Assembly: GCA_964640795.1 (NCBI GenBank)
Contig: CAZXIN010000004.1
Coordinates: forward strand, 106,202 to 170,201
Direction of reading: 5' to 3'
Length of the DNA: 64,000 nucleotides
Source of the DNA: M269 sp964640795
Lineage (GTDB): Bacteria > Pseudomonadota > Gammaproteobacteria > Enterobacterales > Alteromonadaceae
Positions 8,806-17,492 of this stretch are shown in pieces. A model generated the notes under the pieces. It was not told the origin of the DNA and did no database searches. It saw only the letters and a program-made list of their open reading frames with translations. The number at the start of each line of letters is the position of its first letter. Position 1 is the first letter of the stretch. Made by a program: the position numbers and the translations under genes.

Positions 8806-11373
8806 CTAAGGTTCTTCAATCGTTAATTTTGAGTTTAATCGAGGCCCTTCATTCAAAAGCTGTTTTTGCCCCGACGGCCAAAGCACTTCCACTTTGTCGA
8901 CCGTCTTATGCTCGCCGAGACCAAAATAGAGCGGAGCATCACTTTGAGCAAGGTAACCGGATTTCCCATCATAGACTTTGGTGTAGGTATTCGCACCAGC
9001 AAACACTTTCACAATCGCACCAAGCCCATCTCTGTTCGACTTTTTACCAATAAGATCGATTTTTAGGTAGTTGATTTTCTTTCTCTCGCTCAAGTTATTA
9101 ATCAACACCATGGGATGATGGTTAAACTCCAAAGTAACAATGTCTTGATCACCATCACCGTCGAGATCAAATATCACCGATGAGCGCGAGCCAAGAGCTC
9201 CCCAAACGACAGTACGTCCCGGTTTCTCAACACCATTACAACCGGCATGTCCTTTATGAATGCCTGCGCAATCAACTTCGTACCAAGGAGCCCAGCGTTT
9301 TCTGTTTTTTCTGGGTTCAACACCGAGCATATATTCACTATCAACAAAACGGCGACCTTCATCGTTTAAAAAGACTGAATTGACGGAGTAACGAAAAGGG
9401 TAAGCCATGCTAGACGCGACAAACAGATCCTCAAACCCATCAGCGTTGAGGTCACCCGATCCAGGCCCCCATGGCCAATAATTCTCAAGTCCAATCTGAT
9501 CTGAAATTTCTGTATATTTCCCATCGCCATCGTTCCGATAAAAAGCATTACCATTAATACTGTGCCCACCATCTTGTAGCAATGATGCTGGGTAAGTCTT
9601 TTCAGGCTTTAATTTCTCTTTATCAATGCCCACTCGTTGAGCCATATCGGAGTGCATATCAGTGACATAGATGTCCAAATCCCCATCATTGTCATAATCA
9701 AACGGTCTTGCTCCCATGGCTCCCCAAGGCGTATTCAGGAAAACTTCACGGCTCTTTTTCACAAACCGCTGACCACCTTGATTTTCATAGTACTCATCAT
9801 TGCCTTGCATATTGAGAATATACAAATCTGGCCATCCATCATTATTTCCATCGATAACGATAGCGTCACTGCTCCAGCTTTCATCTAACAAATCGACTTT
9901 TTTACTGACATCCTCAAACCGGTTGTTGCCTAAATTCCTGAATAAGACACTTGTCTCGTTTCGTTCAGGTTTCAAGTGTCCGGCGAAAGCGTCTTTGTAT
10001 CCAACATAATATTCATACTCTGTCTTCACCTGACCTTGATCACTATAAGCTGTTGTTCTGAGTAGCTCATCAGATGTATATTTGCCCACATTGGCAACAA
10101 ATAAATCTAGCAAGCCATCACGGTCATAATCAAAAAAAGTAGCAGCAGATGAATGTGCCTTAACACCGGTTCCGGATGTCTCAGTTATATCTTTAAAGCG
10201 ACCATTACCATCATTTTCAAACAAAATATTGCCCACACGGACATTGCTGATATACAAGTCTGGGTCACCATCATTATCAATATCAGCAAAGGATGCTCCC
10301 ATTCCAATCCTATCACTGATATTTAAGCCTGCACGTTCGGTGATATTTTCAAACTTACCATTCCCGAGGTTGCGCCAGAGTTCGTTGGTACCACTTAGCG
10401 TTGTAAAATAGATATCCGATAATCCGTCCTGATCAACATCGGCAATAGCAAGTGCATTCCCATGGTCATAATGAACGGATTTATAGTTTGTCCCTACGTC
10501 ATCGACGATCTTATGTCGGAAGGTAATGCCACTTGCTTCTATCTGATCTTCGAATGAAAAATCCGTAAAAATATCAAGCGTCTTTGCTAATTCTTGTTGC
10601 ACCTCTTCACGAGGGTCGATGAGATCTTGTTTGTAAAGGCTGGGAGGAAAAGCGGTTTGTTCATCAAAAACTTTAACGAGGTCTGTCCTCAAAAGATTGA
10701 ACTCAGTTTTGTTGGATACATCGTAATAGCCACGAATCCGACCTTCCCAATCAACAATGATAAAACTCGAATTATATTCGTTCTTATTCGCTAGCGTACC
10801 AAATTCCGGTTGCTTGAACCCCTCTTGAATCAGCGCTTGTAGTTGCTCTTTTTTACCTGTTAAGAAGTGCCAACGTGAGGTATTCAGACTGTGGTCTATT
10901 ATATGATTTCTAAGTACATCCGGCGTGTCATTTTCTGGGTCAATTGTGATGGTAACATGACGGATATCTTTCCCAATGTCAGCTCGCCCTAAAGCATTTT
11001 GTAGTCCGTTCATGATCTGCGTCTGCAATTCGCAGGGGCCTTGGCAACGAGTGTGTGTGAAATTGACTATCCAAACCTTTCCGTAAAACTCTTGATGACT
11101 AACAGACCGCCCATCCTGATTGACAAGGGAGAAAGGAGGTACATGCTCTAAGATTTTTACGCTATTGCCATCCTCAGGTAATATCTTTTCACCTACTTGG
11201 CTTCTCTTCTCTTGGTCAGCGGCATCGGCAGCCACGTTGCTGAAGACAAAAATGAGGCTTGCAAAAAACAAAACCAATAACAGTGTCGCAAGTTTGCCAA
11301 CAAAGCGACGACTTTCCAACCTGATAACACCAGTGAATAAGCTACTGGTGCCCGAGTTATTTACCGTCTTCAC
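8806..11373 (-). CDS. SCO/thioredoxin-like, FG-GAP repeat and ASPIC/UnbV fusion protein (CRTAC1-like)
   Basis: An 855-residue envelope protein built of four parts. There is an N-terminal membrane anchor (about 25-48). A SCO1/SenC-type thioredoxin fold (about 70-235) has the Cys pair in TRCQGPC (Cys110, Cys114). A long run of FG-GAP/VCBS repeats (about 270-740) is rich in DxDxDG calcium loops. A C-terminal ASPIC/UnbV domain carries VDKVEVLWPSGQKQ. Known SCO proteins deliver copper to cytochrome oxidase; here the region just before FIIVDWEGRIRG, where SCO proteins keep a ligand His, reads NEYNSS without His. The GTG start at 11373 directly follows the stop codon of the cupredoxin gene, so the two are probably translationally coupled. 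Confidence 0.85.
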   Translation of the reverse strand: MKTVNNSGTSSLFTGVIRLESRRFVGKLATLLLVLFFASLIFVFSNVAADAADQEKRSQVGEKILPEDGNSVKILEHVPPFSLVNQDGRSVSHQEFYGKVWIVNFTHTRCQGPCELQTQIMNGLQNALGRADIGKDIRHVTITIDPENDTPDVLRNHIIDHSLNTSRWHFLTGKKEQLQALIQEGFKQPEFGTLANKNEYNSSFIIVDWEGRIRGYYDVSNKTEFNLLRTDLVKVFDEQTAFPPSLYKQDLIDPREEVQQELAKTLDIFTDFSFEDQIEASGITFRHKIVDDVGTNYKSVHYDHGNALAIADVDQDGLSDIYFTTLSGTNELWRNLGNGKFENITERAGLNISDRIGMGASFADIDNDGDPDLYISNVRVGNILFENDGNGRFKDITETSGTGVKAHSSAATFFDYDRDGLLDLFVANVGKYTSDELLRTTAYSDQGQVKTEYEYYVGYKDAFAGHLKPERNETSVLFRNLGNNRFEDVSKKVDLLDESWSSDAIVIDGNNDGWPDLYILNMQGNDEYYENQGGQRFVKKSREVFLNTPWGAMGARPFDYDNDGDLDIYVTDMHSDMAQRVGIDKEKLKPEKTYPASLLQDGGHSINGNAFYRNDGDGKYTEISDQIGLENYWPWGPGSGDLNADGFEDLFVASSMAYPFRYSVNSVFLNDEGRRFVDSEYMLGVEPRKNRKRWAPWYEVDCAGIHKGHAGCNGVEKPGRTVVWGALGSRSSVIFDLDGDGDQDIVTLEFNHHPMVLINNLSERKKINYLKIDLIGKKSNRDGLGAIVKVFAGANTYTKVYDGKSGYLAQSDAPLYFGLGEHKTVDKVEVLWPSGQKQLLNEGPRLNSKLTIEEP

Positions 11374-11958
11374 TTATTTGTCATCCGTTTTGTAGAAGTC
11401 ATCGGTATCCCATTCAAGGAAATCGTTTTTATTCGTTTCATATAAGTCATTATTGTCCAATGTGTCATTATCCGACGCATAGAGATCTTCATTATCCCAT
11501 GCATAGAAGTCATCATTTTGGTTGCGTACATTCACTTTCCCAATAAGGCTCTCATGTGCATAGCCACAAAATTGGTCACCTAACAAAGTAAAGGTTGTTT
11601 GTCGCTTGGTTTTGAAACTGACCTCATGCTCAAGGCCCGGTACGGCAATTTCTTCCAAGGCGAGTTCTGGAAGAGAGAAGGAATATAAATAATCTTTGCT
11701 CTTTAATTTCAGTTGGACACGAGAATTAGGTGGAAGAAACAAATTCTGTTTAGAAAATTTGTCATCGTCATTGCCTAATACCCCATCGTTACCAGGGTAC
11801 CTGAAATACCAATTGAAGTTATCTCCAGTAGCTTCAATTGTTATTCTATCGATCCCGCTCTTTTGCGTATTACGAGTGTTAAAATCGTATGCACTTTTTG
11901 CAAAGGCACACATAACTAGAATGAGCAATAAGCCACCCAGTCTCGACATTACTTGCAT
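11374..11958 (-). CDS. COX2-like cupredoxin with a degenerate CuA site and acidic repeat tail
   Basis: After an N-terminal hydrophobic segment comes a cupredoxin domain clearly related to cytochrome oxidase subunit II: NFNWYFRYPG, LPPNSRVQL, DYLYSFSLPEL, VPGLEHEVSF and FCGYAHESLIG. Compared with a CuA site, the first His is Tyr92, the first Cys is Gly127 and the Met is Leu138; only Cys131 and His135 remain. The usual two-helix membrane domain and heme-copper partner genes are absent. About 45 C-terminal residues are D/N/E-rich with a repeated D-D/E-F/L-Y pattern. I use the ATG at 11958; a TTG at 11988 is the alternative. Its stop abuts the next gene's start. Electron transfer through CuA is unlikely. 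Confidence 0.75.
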   Translation of the reverse strand: MQVMSRLGGLLLILVMCAFAKSAYDFNTRNTQKSGIDRITIEATGDNFNWYFRYPGNDGVLGNDDDKFSKQNLFLPPNSRVQLKLKSKDYLYSFSLPELALEEIAVPGLEHEVSFKTKRQTTFTLLGDQFCGYAHESLIGKVNVRNQNDDFYAWDNEDLYASDNDTLDNNDLYETNKNDFLEWDTDDFYKTDDK

Positions 11959-12306
11959 GGTGATATCACCCCTACCCCGAATATCCAAACACGCACCAAT
12001 TGTAACCTAACACTGGTAATTAGACGAAAGCCCATACAAACTAACTAGCTCAGAGTTGGTGCGTTCGCTCTACACCAGATAAATACATCAGAGACATATC
12101 TCATACCGGCCGCGATAATTATCTTGTCATTCAGAGCGTGTCCTTAACTCTGTTACCAAACTTCTTTCTCAACTTCTGCTCCTAGGATCTGCTCTACCCT
12201 TTAAATCTATTTAACCCTACCTTATTCTACTTGCTTCCTGTACTTCCAACCCCTTCCTTGGGGTCATGTTCTAACCAATCATAAACATGGACTGGTAGGA
12301 TATCGC
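11959..12306. other. Intergenic region upstream of the cupredoxin gene
   Basis: About 350 bp without a supported gene. A short CCCC-ttcctt-GGGG hairpin near 12250 may end transcripts from the propeller gene. No operator-like palindrome was found here. Confidence 0.3.
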
Positions 12307-13833
12307 TTAGTAATTGAGTAAAGCACTGTTACTCACAAAGGCAATTTTTTTACCGTCAGGCGACCAGTTAGGCACATTCATTGTTCCTTGTCCGCCATAG
12401 ACATAGGCTAATACTTTCGGCTTTCCGCCATTAACCGGCATCAACCTTATATACACTCTCTGGTAGAAAGGGTGGTCGCCTGAATCAATCGTGCTTGGGA
12501 ATGAAATAAACACCATCCATTTCCCGTCTGGAGAGATATGTGGAAACCAATCATTTAACTCATCAAAGGTTAATTGCTCAGGGTTTTCACCATTTGGCCC
12601 CATGCGCCATATCTGAGAAGTCCCGGTTCTATCCGAATTGAAGTAAATATACTTACCGTCAGGCGTATATTCTGACCCATCATCCAAACCATCAGTATCT
12701 GTTAACTGAACTTCATCCCCACCGCTTGTTGCTATCTTAAATAAGTTAGCTTTGCCATCTCTAATCGCCGTATAAACCATATATTTGTCATCAGGCGACC
12801 AACCATGTAAATAGGAAGGTGCTTTAGGTGTAACACGTGTCGGTAAACCACCTTGTCTTGGCATGGTGTAGATAACAGAGTCCCAATTTTCTTCTTCAGT
12901 ATGATGGCTAATTCCAATCCTATCGCCTTTACTGGAGTAGACATGGTCGTTATTTTGAGCATTAGCAAAGTAAGAGTTAATCAATACAGGCTGTTTGGTA
13001 CGTAAATCAAAATCATAGAGTGAACCTTCGCTGTTGTAAGTGAAGATATTGTCGTCATGCATCCAATTAGGCGCTTGCAAAGAATTAATAGCACTGTAGA
13101 CCATCTCACGTTTACCGGATGCCATATCAAGCACCTCAATATGGCTACCTATATAATCTTGATAAGGTTGATAGCCTTCCTTAGGTGGCTTAACCACGCG
13201 AACATTATGAAAACTCGCTTTCTCTAATACATCGGCGTTGTGTGCCGAGATAAACAAACCCACATAGACTTTATCGCCTAGATTAATTTCTGACACACTT
13301 TTCTCAACAAACACATCACCTTGCTTAGCAGCTGACATGATAAAAGTGTTTCCTTTACGCTCTAACTGCAGGACCTCTGCACCTTTTAAGTCAAAGGCTT
13401 TCTCTTGCATATCAACGCCAACAGCTGGCCTGTATTGTAATGAAGTCAGCCCATCACCATGAACAGTTGAAATGACATGGGACGAGTTAGTTTCCAAGCT
13501 ATGGCGCACCATGAGGCCAATTTTACGATGAGGATCTACGCCTTCGCCGATAAATGCCATATTGGCTCTAATGATAAAATCGCCTGTGATTTCTCTATAA
13601 GCAAATTGAAACTGATCTTGTTTTGCCCATATGTTTATTCCCGAACCACTTAGCATGTATGACTGTTGCTCTGGGTTGTAATGGGTATTCCCCGATAACT
13701 TTGTGTCTCCTACATCTTGATTATTACTTAATATCCCTAATTGATCATTCACGGAATGTGACATGGCATTAAATGACAATGCAGCAAACATCACGACTAA
13801 AAAAAAGGTCTTCACCAAGGTTGAAATATTCAT
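12307..13833 (-). CDS. Secreted TolB-like (WD40/PD40) beta-propeller protein with N-terminal concanavalin-like domain
   Basis: 508 residues with a signal peptide (about 1-25). Residues about 35-215 look like a DUF1349/laminin-G-like beta-sandwich (FQFAYREITGDFIIRANM, KIGLMVRHS). Residues about 230-508 are a TolB-type propeller with the usual repeats: SPDDKYMVYTA, TPDGKYIYFNSDRTG, SPDGKWMVFIS and SPDGKKIAFVSN. Such proteins are often loosely annotated as TolB/TolR-like and occur in polysaccharide-use loci; a binding or scaffold role is likely, but no catalytic residues can be named. It lies just downstream of the TonB receptor gene on the same strand and has an operator-like site about 50 bp before its start. 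Confidence 0.75.
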   Translation of the reverse strand: MNISTLVKTFFLVVMFAALSFNAMSHSVNDQLGILSNNQDVGDTKLSGNTHYNPEQQSYMLSGSGINIWAKQDQFQFAYREITGDFIIRANMAFIGEGVDPHRKIGLMVRHSLETNSSHVISTVHGDGLTSLQYRPAVGVDMQEKAFDLKGAEVLQLERKGNTFIMSAAKQGDVFVEKSVSEINLGDKVYVGLFISAHNADVLEKASFHNVRVVKPPKEGYQPYQDYIGSHIEVLDMASGKREMVYSAINSLQAPNWMHDDNIFTYNSEGSLYDFDLRTKQPVLINSYFANAQNNDHVYSSKGDRIGISHHTEEENWDSVIYTMPRQGGLPTRVTPKAPSYLHGWSPDDKYMVYTAIRDGKANLFKIATSGGDEVQLTDTDGLDDGSEYTPDGKYIYFNSDRTGTSQIWRMGPNGENPEQLTFDELNDWFPHISPDGKWMVFISFPSTIDSGDHPFYQRVYIRLMPVNGGKPKVLAYVYGGQGTMNVPNWSPDGKKIAFVSNSALLNY

Positions 13834-13880
13834 ATCGATTTAAATTAACCTTATACGGATTAATGGGAGGTGTTTGATCA

Positions 13881-13894
13881 TCAAAGCGCTGTCG
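13881..13894. promoter_or_regulatory. Weak operator-like site
   Basis: TCAAAGCGCTGTCG differs at three positions from TGAAAGCGCTTTCA found upstream of the halogenase operon. It lies about 50 bp upstream of the propeller gene. Only one half matches well, so this is a tentative site. Confidence 0.3.
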
Positions 13895-13990
13895 CAAGTT
13901 ACCGAAGCGACTGAGATTTAAAAAAGGGTAAGAAACAGACGTTTCTTACCCCATCATGACCTAGTGACTCTTCTATAGACTAGAAGCTTA

Positions 13991-16900
13991 TTAGAAGGTC
14001 GTTCTTAGGATTAAACTGACACGTCTATCATTTCTAAAGAACGAAGCCGCAGCACGTTGCCCTTCTTCATCGATAGAATCTTCCGTAACAGTAAGATCAT
14101 CAAGAAGGTTAACCCCTTGTATACCCACTTTCACGTTGCCATTGATAGTGTAAAATATCGAGGCATCAAGCTGGCCAGTTGCTGGCTGAAATACTGACGC
14201 AAATGGGAAAATAACATTACGTTCAGTTATCAGGAATTCACTTCTCCAGTTCCAAGCTACACGCGCCTGTAGATTGCCTTTTTCATACAACCCAATTAGG
14301 TTCAAGTTATGATCGGATACACGAGGGAAGATACCTCTATCATTCTCAAAACGAGCAACTAATGGATCATCAGCAAAACCATCAAGAAGATTCTCTGGAA
14401 CATCCGGTGGAGGTAGCTCAGCATCAATGTAGGTGTAGTTAATCTGAGCACCAAGACCTGACCATATTCCCGGTAAGAAGTCGTAGAACTGACTATAAGA
14501 AACCTCAAACCCTTGGAGTGTACCGCTGTCTGGCGATGTGACTTGTGTAGGCCTTGACGCATTGAATGTACCGCCTGCAAATCCAGCATTCAGTGCACCA
14601 GCAATAATTGGATCACTAATATCTTTATAGAAACCAGAGACTGTTACCGACCCTACATCATTAAAATACCACTCCCAAGAAAGATCAACGTTTGTCGACA
14701 ATTGAGGTTGTAAATTAGCATTACCAGTTTGGAAAGCAGCAAAGCCACCAAAAGTAGATGGCACACCTTCACCATTATTGGTATCAGGTAAGGTACCTAG
14801 TCGAACACGCTCATTCAGCTGATCGACACCTGGTCGGGATAGCGTTCTAGACCAAGCAAATCGCACAATATGTTCTTCAGTTAGACCAAGCTTAGCGTTA
14901 AAGCTAGGTAAGAACTCGTCGTAATCAACATCTACCGTTTGTGTCACTAAACCACCTTCACCAAAGGCCGCTTGCAAACCTGCTACGTCTTGCGAGCACA
15001 AACCTGGCACTGAAAACGTTGGGTCTTGAGCTTGTTCGACAGTTCTAGGGTCGTTTGGATCACACAAAAATGCGTTAGGGAATATAGAGTCAAACCCTGG
15101 CGTTAGAATGAAAGTATCAACTGAACGCTCAGTTCTTACATAACGAACACCGAAGTTACCGTCTAGGGTGACACCTTCTTTAACAAAGTCATCAACACCG
15201 TAGTCAAACCTAACATAGGTTGCAAAGTTATCACGCGACACTTCACCCGTTTCACTTAACAAAAACGGCGAACCAGGTAAGACTGATTCAAATCGACCAG
15301 GATCTGTTGCTAACGTCCTAAACGACAATGGAACAAATTGACCGCCTGAAGACGAACTACCTGAAGGACTGCCGCCTACAGCTTGTAGAAGGTTGAAAAT
15401 AGTTTCTTGGAAACCATTAAAGTTCCCACCAAACGGGCCATTAAAGAAAGGAATAGAGCCTAAACCTGTATTGCTACCTCTTTGGAAATCACCAAAGTCG
15501 AATGAGCTAAACAACCCTGCGGTTGCAGCATCGAGAGCCGGATTTGAGTTCCCTTGAAGCAAAAGAACAGATTCTGTCGCGTTGAAATCACCGCCCGAAT
15601 TGCCTTGGATATCTCTCCCTGTCCATACTTCCGAGATATTCCCCCAGTTAAAGTCTGAGGCACGGATTGTTGTATCTTGTTGATTATAACGAAGACCACC
15701 ACGAACAGATTTGAGCCATCCATCACTTTGGAAATCGTATTCTACGTCACCACGTATGGCAAACGAGTCTGCTTCGTTATCAGTGACATGATCAAGTGCA
15801 GCACGAGTAAAAAAGTTAGATGGATCTTGGAAGAAGTCTGAGCTTTGTCCCGTCGGTACAACGAAAGAAACTTCAGGAACATCATTGACACGGTCACCTA
15901 CCCTAACGGCTGCAAAGGCAGACGTGAAGACTTGCAAGTCTTCGATTTGTGATTCCGCGTCTAGATATTGCACGTCAAAATTAAATCGCAAAGAATCTGT
16001 AGGTGAGTACTTCACATTAAAAGCGTAATCAGTGGTGAGATCATCTTCGAAGCGGTTACGGCGATGGAATAACTGTTGTCCACCATTGGTGCCGTCTTGC
16101 TCACCAACGATCGCTGCTGTGGCATTAGGTCCACGCCACTGACTGTTATCGGCAATAGTTCCACTTTGGAAGACATTATTGTCATTAAAGATAAAATCAC
16201 TACGGTCAAAGTTTTCACGTGCCTGACCGCCAGCTGCACCATCAGCGGCTGTCTCAGCAGCAAATTCATCAGACTCTAATGACGCATCTGAACGAAGGTA
16301 CTGGAAGCTAGCTAGCCACTTCTTATTCTTACTTTCCCATTGAGCTGCGGCAGCTATGCCGAAACGCTCACGATCAAAGTTCTGTTGACGAATACCTGCA
16401 CCAGCAGGGATAAAAAAGGTTTCGCCATCTATCTCGACAGGGTCATAATCAAATATTTGAGTACCATCAGCACGTGTTTTAATTTGGTTATAAGAGACAT
16501 TACCTAAGAAGCCGAAACGACCAAGGTCGGTCTCGTAATTATTCGAATAAAGAGCAGAAAGTGAAGGAGTAACTTCATCCGCTAAGTCAGAATAATTACT
16601 TTCAGCTGAGAAAGACACCAACTGCCCTTCTTGATCGAAAGGTAAGCGAGTCTTCAAGTCGATAGTACCAGCCAAGCCACCTTCAACAAGGTCAGCAGAT
16701 TGGTTTTTAAAGACTTGGACACTGCCCAACAATTCTGGTGAAACATCTTCAAAGCCCAATACACCACCAGGACCTGCACCAAAGACATCACGACCATTCA
16801 ATTCTGAACGAACAAAAGGTAAACCACGAATAACAACGCCACTACCTTCAACTGAAAAGCGGTTAGGATCATTGGCACCTGCGAATCTTATAATGTTGAC

Positions 16901-17197
16901 ACCCGGCAAACGTTGCAGAGCTTCTGAAACTGAGCGATCCGGCAACGCACCAATATCGGCAGCGGTGATTGCATCAACAAAGGTATCCGCATTTTTTTTC
17001 AGTTCTTGCGCACTTTGAATAGAGCTACGAATGCCTCTAACTTCAATAACCTCTACCGCATCATCATTACCGTTATCAGCGTTATCTTGAGCCTCTTGAG
17101 CAAAACTTGCAGATACGCACATAGCAACAGCTGATAATCCAGTAGCCAGTGCCCGAAGATGTGGCTTTTTTTCTGGATACTTCTTTTTTACAAACAT
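13991..17197 (-). CDS. TonB-dependent outer-membrane receptor, Caulobacter/Xanthomonas type
   Basis: The ATG at 17197 has AAGGAG upstream and is followed by a signal peptide ending SFAQEA; an upstream in-frame ATG at 17275 gives an unlikely 26-residue extension. A TonB box-like VEVIEVRGIR is followed by the plug domain with ADIGALPDRSVSEALQRLPG and VVIRGLPF, then a long barrel of about 800 residues ending with the terminal Phe of beta-barrel proteins (VSLILRTTF). At 1068 residues it fits the large sugar-uptake TonB receptors that neighbour flavin halogenase genes. It imports a substrate across the outer membrane using TonB energy. It lies 295 bp downstream of the halogenase operon on the same strand, with an inverted repeat in that gap. 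Confidence 0.93.
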   Translation of the reverse strand: MFVKKKYPEKKPHLRALATGLSAVAMCVSASFAQEAQDNADNGNDDAVEVIEVRGIRSSIQSAQELKKNADTFVDAITAADIGALPDRSVSEALQRLPGVNIIRFAGANDPNRFSVEGSGVVIRGLPFVRSELNGRDVFGAGPGGVLGFEDVSPELLGSVQVFKNQSADLVEGGLAGTIDLKTRLPFDQEGQLVSFSAESNYSDLADEVTPSLSALYSNNYETDLGRFGFLGNVSYNQIKTRADGTQIFDYDPVEIDGETFFIPAGAGIRQQNFDRERFGIAAAAQWESKNKKWLASFQYLRSDASLESDEFAAETAADGAAGGQARENFDRSDFIFNDNNVFQSGTIADNSQWRGPNATAAIVGEQDGTNGGQQLFHRRNRFEDDLTTDYAFNVKYSPTDSLRFNFDVQYLDAESQIEDLQVFTSAFAAVRVGDRVNDVPEVSFVVPTGQSSDFFQDPSNFFTRAALDHVTDNEADSFAIRGDVEYDFQSDGWLKSVRGGLRYNQQDTTIRASDFNWGNISEVWTGRDIQGNSGGDFNATESVLLLQGNSNPALDAATAGLFSSFDFGDFQRGSNTGLGSIPFFNGPFGGNFNGFQETIFNLLQAVGGSPSGSSSSGGQFVPLSFRTLATDPGRFESVLPGSPFLLSETGEVSRDNFATYVRFDYGVDDFVKEGVTLDGNFGVRYVRTERSVDTFILTPGFDSIFPNAFLCDPNDPRTVEQAQDPTFSVPGLCSQDVAGLQAAFGEGGLVTQTVDVDYDEFLPSFNAKLGLTEEHIVRFAWSRTLSRPGVDQLNERVRLGTLPDTNNGEGVPSTFGGFAAFQTGNANLQPQLSTNVDLSWEWYFNDVGSVTVSGFYKDISDPIIAGALNAGFAGGTFNASRPTQVTSPDSGTLQGFEVSYSQFYDFLPGIWSGLGAQINYTYIDAELPPPDVPENLLDGFADDPLVARFENDRGIFPRVSDHNLNLIGLYEKGNLQARVAWNWRSEFLITERNVIFPFASVFQPATGQLDASIFYTINGNVKVGIQGVNLLDDLTVTEDSIDEEGQRAAASFFRNDRRVSLILRTTF

Positions 17198-17404
17198 ATG
17201 TGTCTCCTTAGAGATGTTATTGTTATACCCCTTAGAGACAGTGAGATACTGCCTGTTAAGGGAAGTTTTACCCATTGGGAGACGACTTGGTATCTTGCCT
17301 TAATCATTTAAGAAACCTTCACATTTCCCAGTGTTAAATTTTTTGTTGTTAGTGGGTAAATTAAACCTCGTCTTAAAGTTAATAAAAACTTCAGATCACC
17401 AATA

Positions 17405-17450
17405 AAGTACAATGATTCAAGCCATTACAATGTTTTGAATCATTGTACTT
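17405..17450. repeat. Perfect 16-bp inverted repeat between halogenase operon and TonB receptor gene
   Basis: Arms AAGTACAATGATTCAA and TTGAATCATTGTACTT are fully complementary around a 14-nt spacer that itself contains another TACAATG-like word. It is about 42 bp after the halogenase stop and about 208 bp before the receptor start. It has little GC and only a short T run, so it may be an attenuating hairpin or a protein-binding dyad rather than a plain terminator. The rest of the gap shows nothing clear. Confidence 0.7.
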
Positions 17451-17492
17451 AATTCAGCAAATTAGCCCGTGAGACAACCATCAAAACAATCT

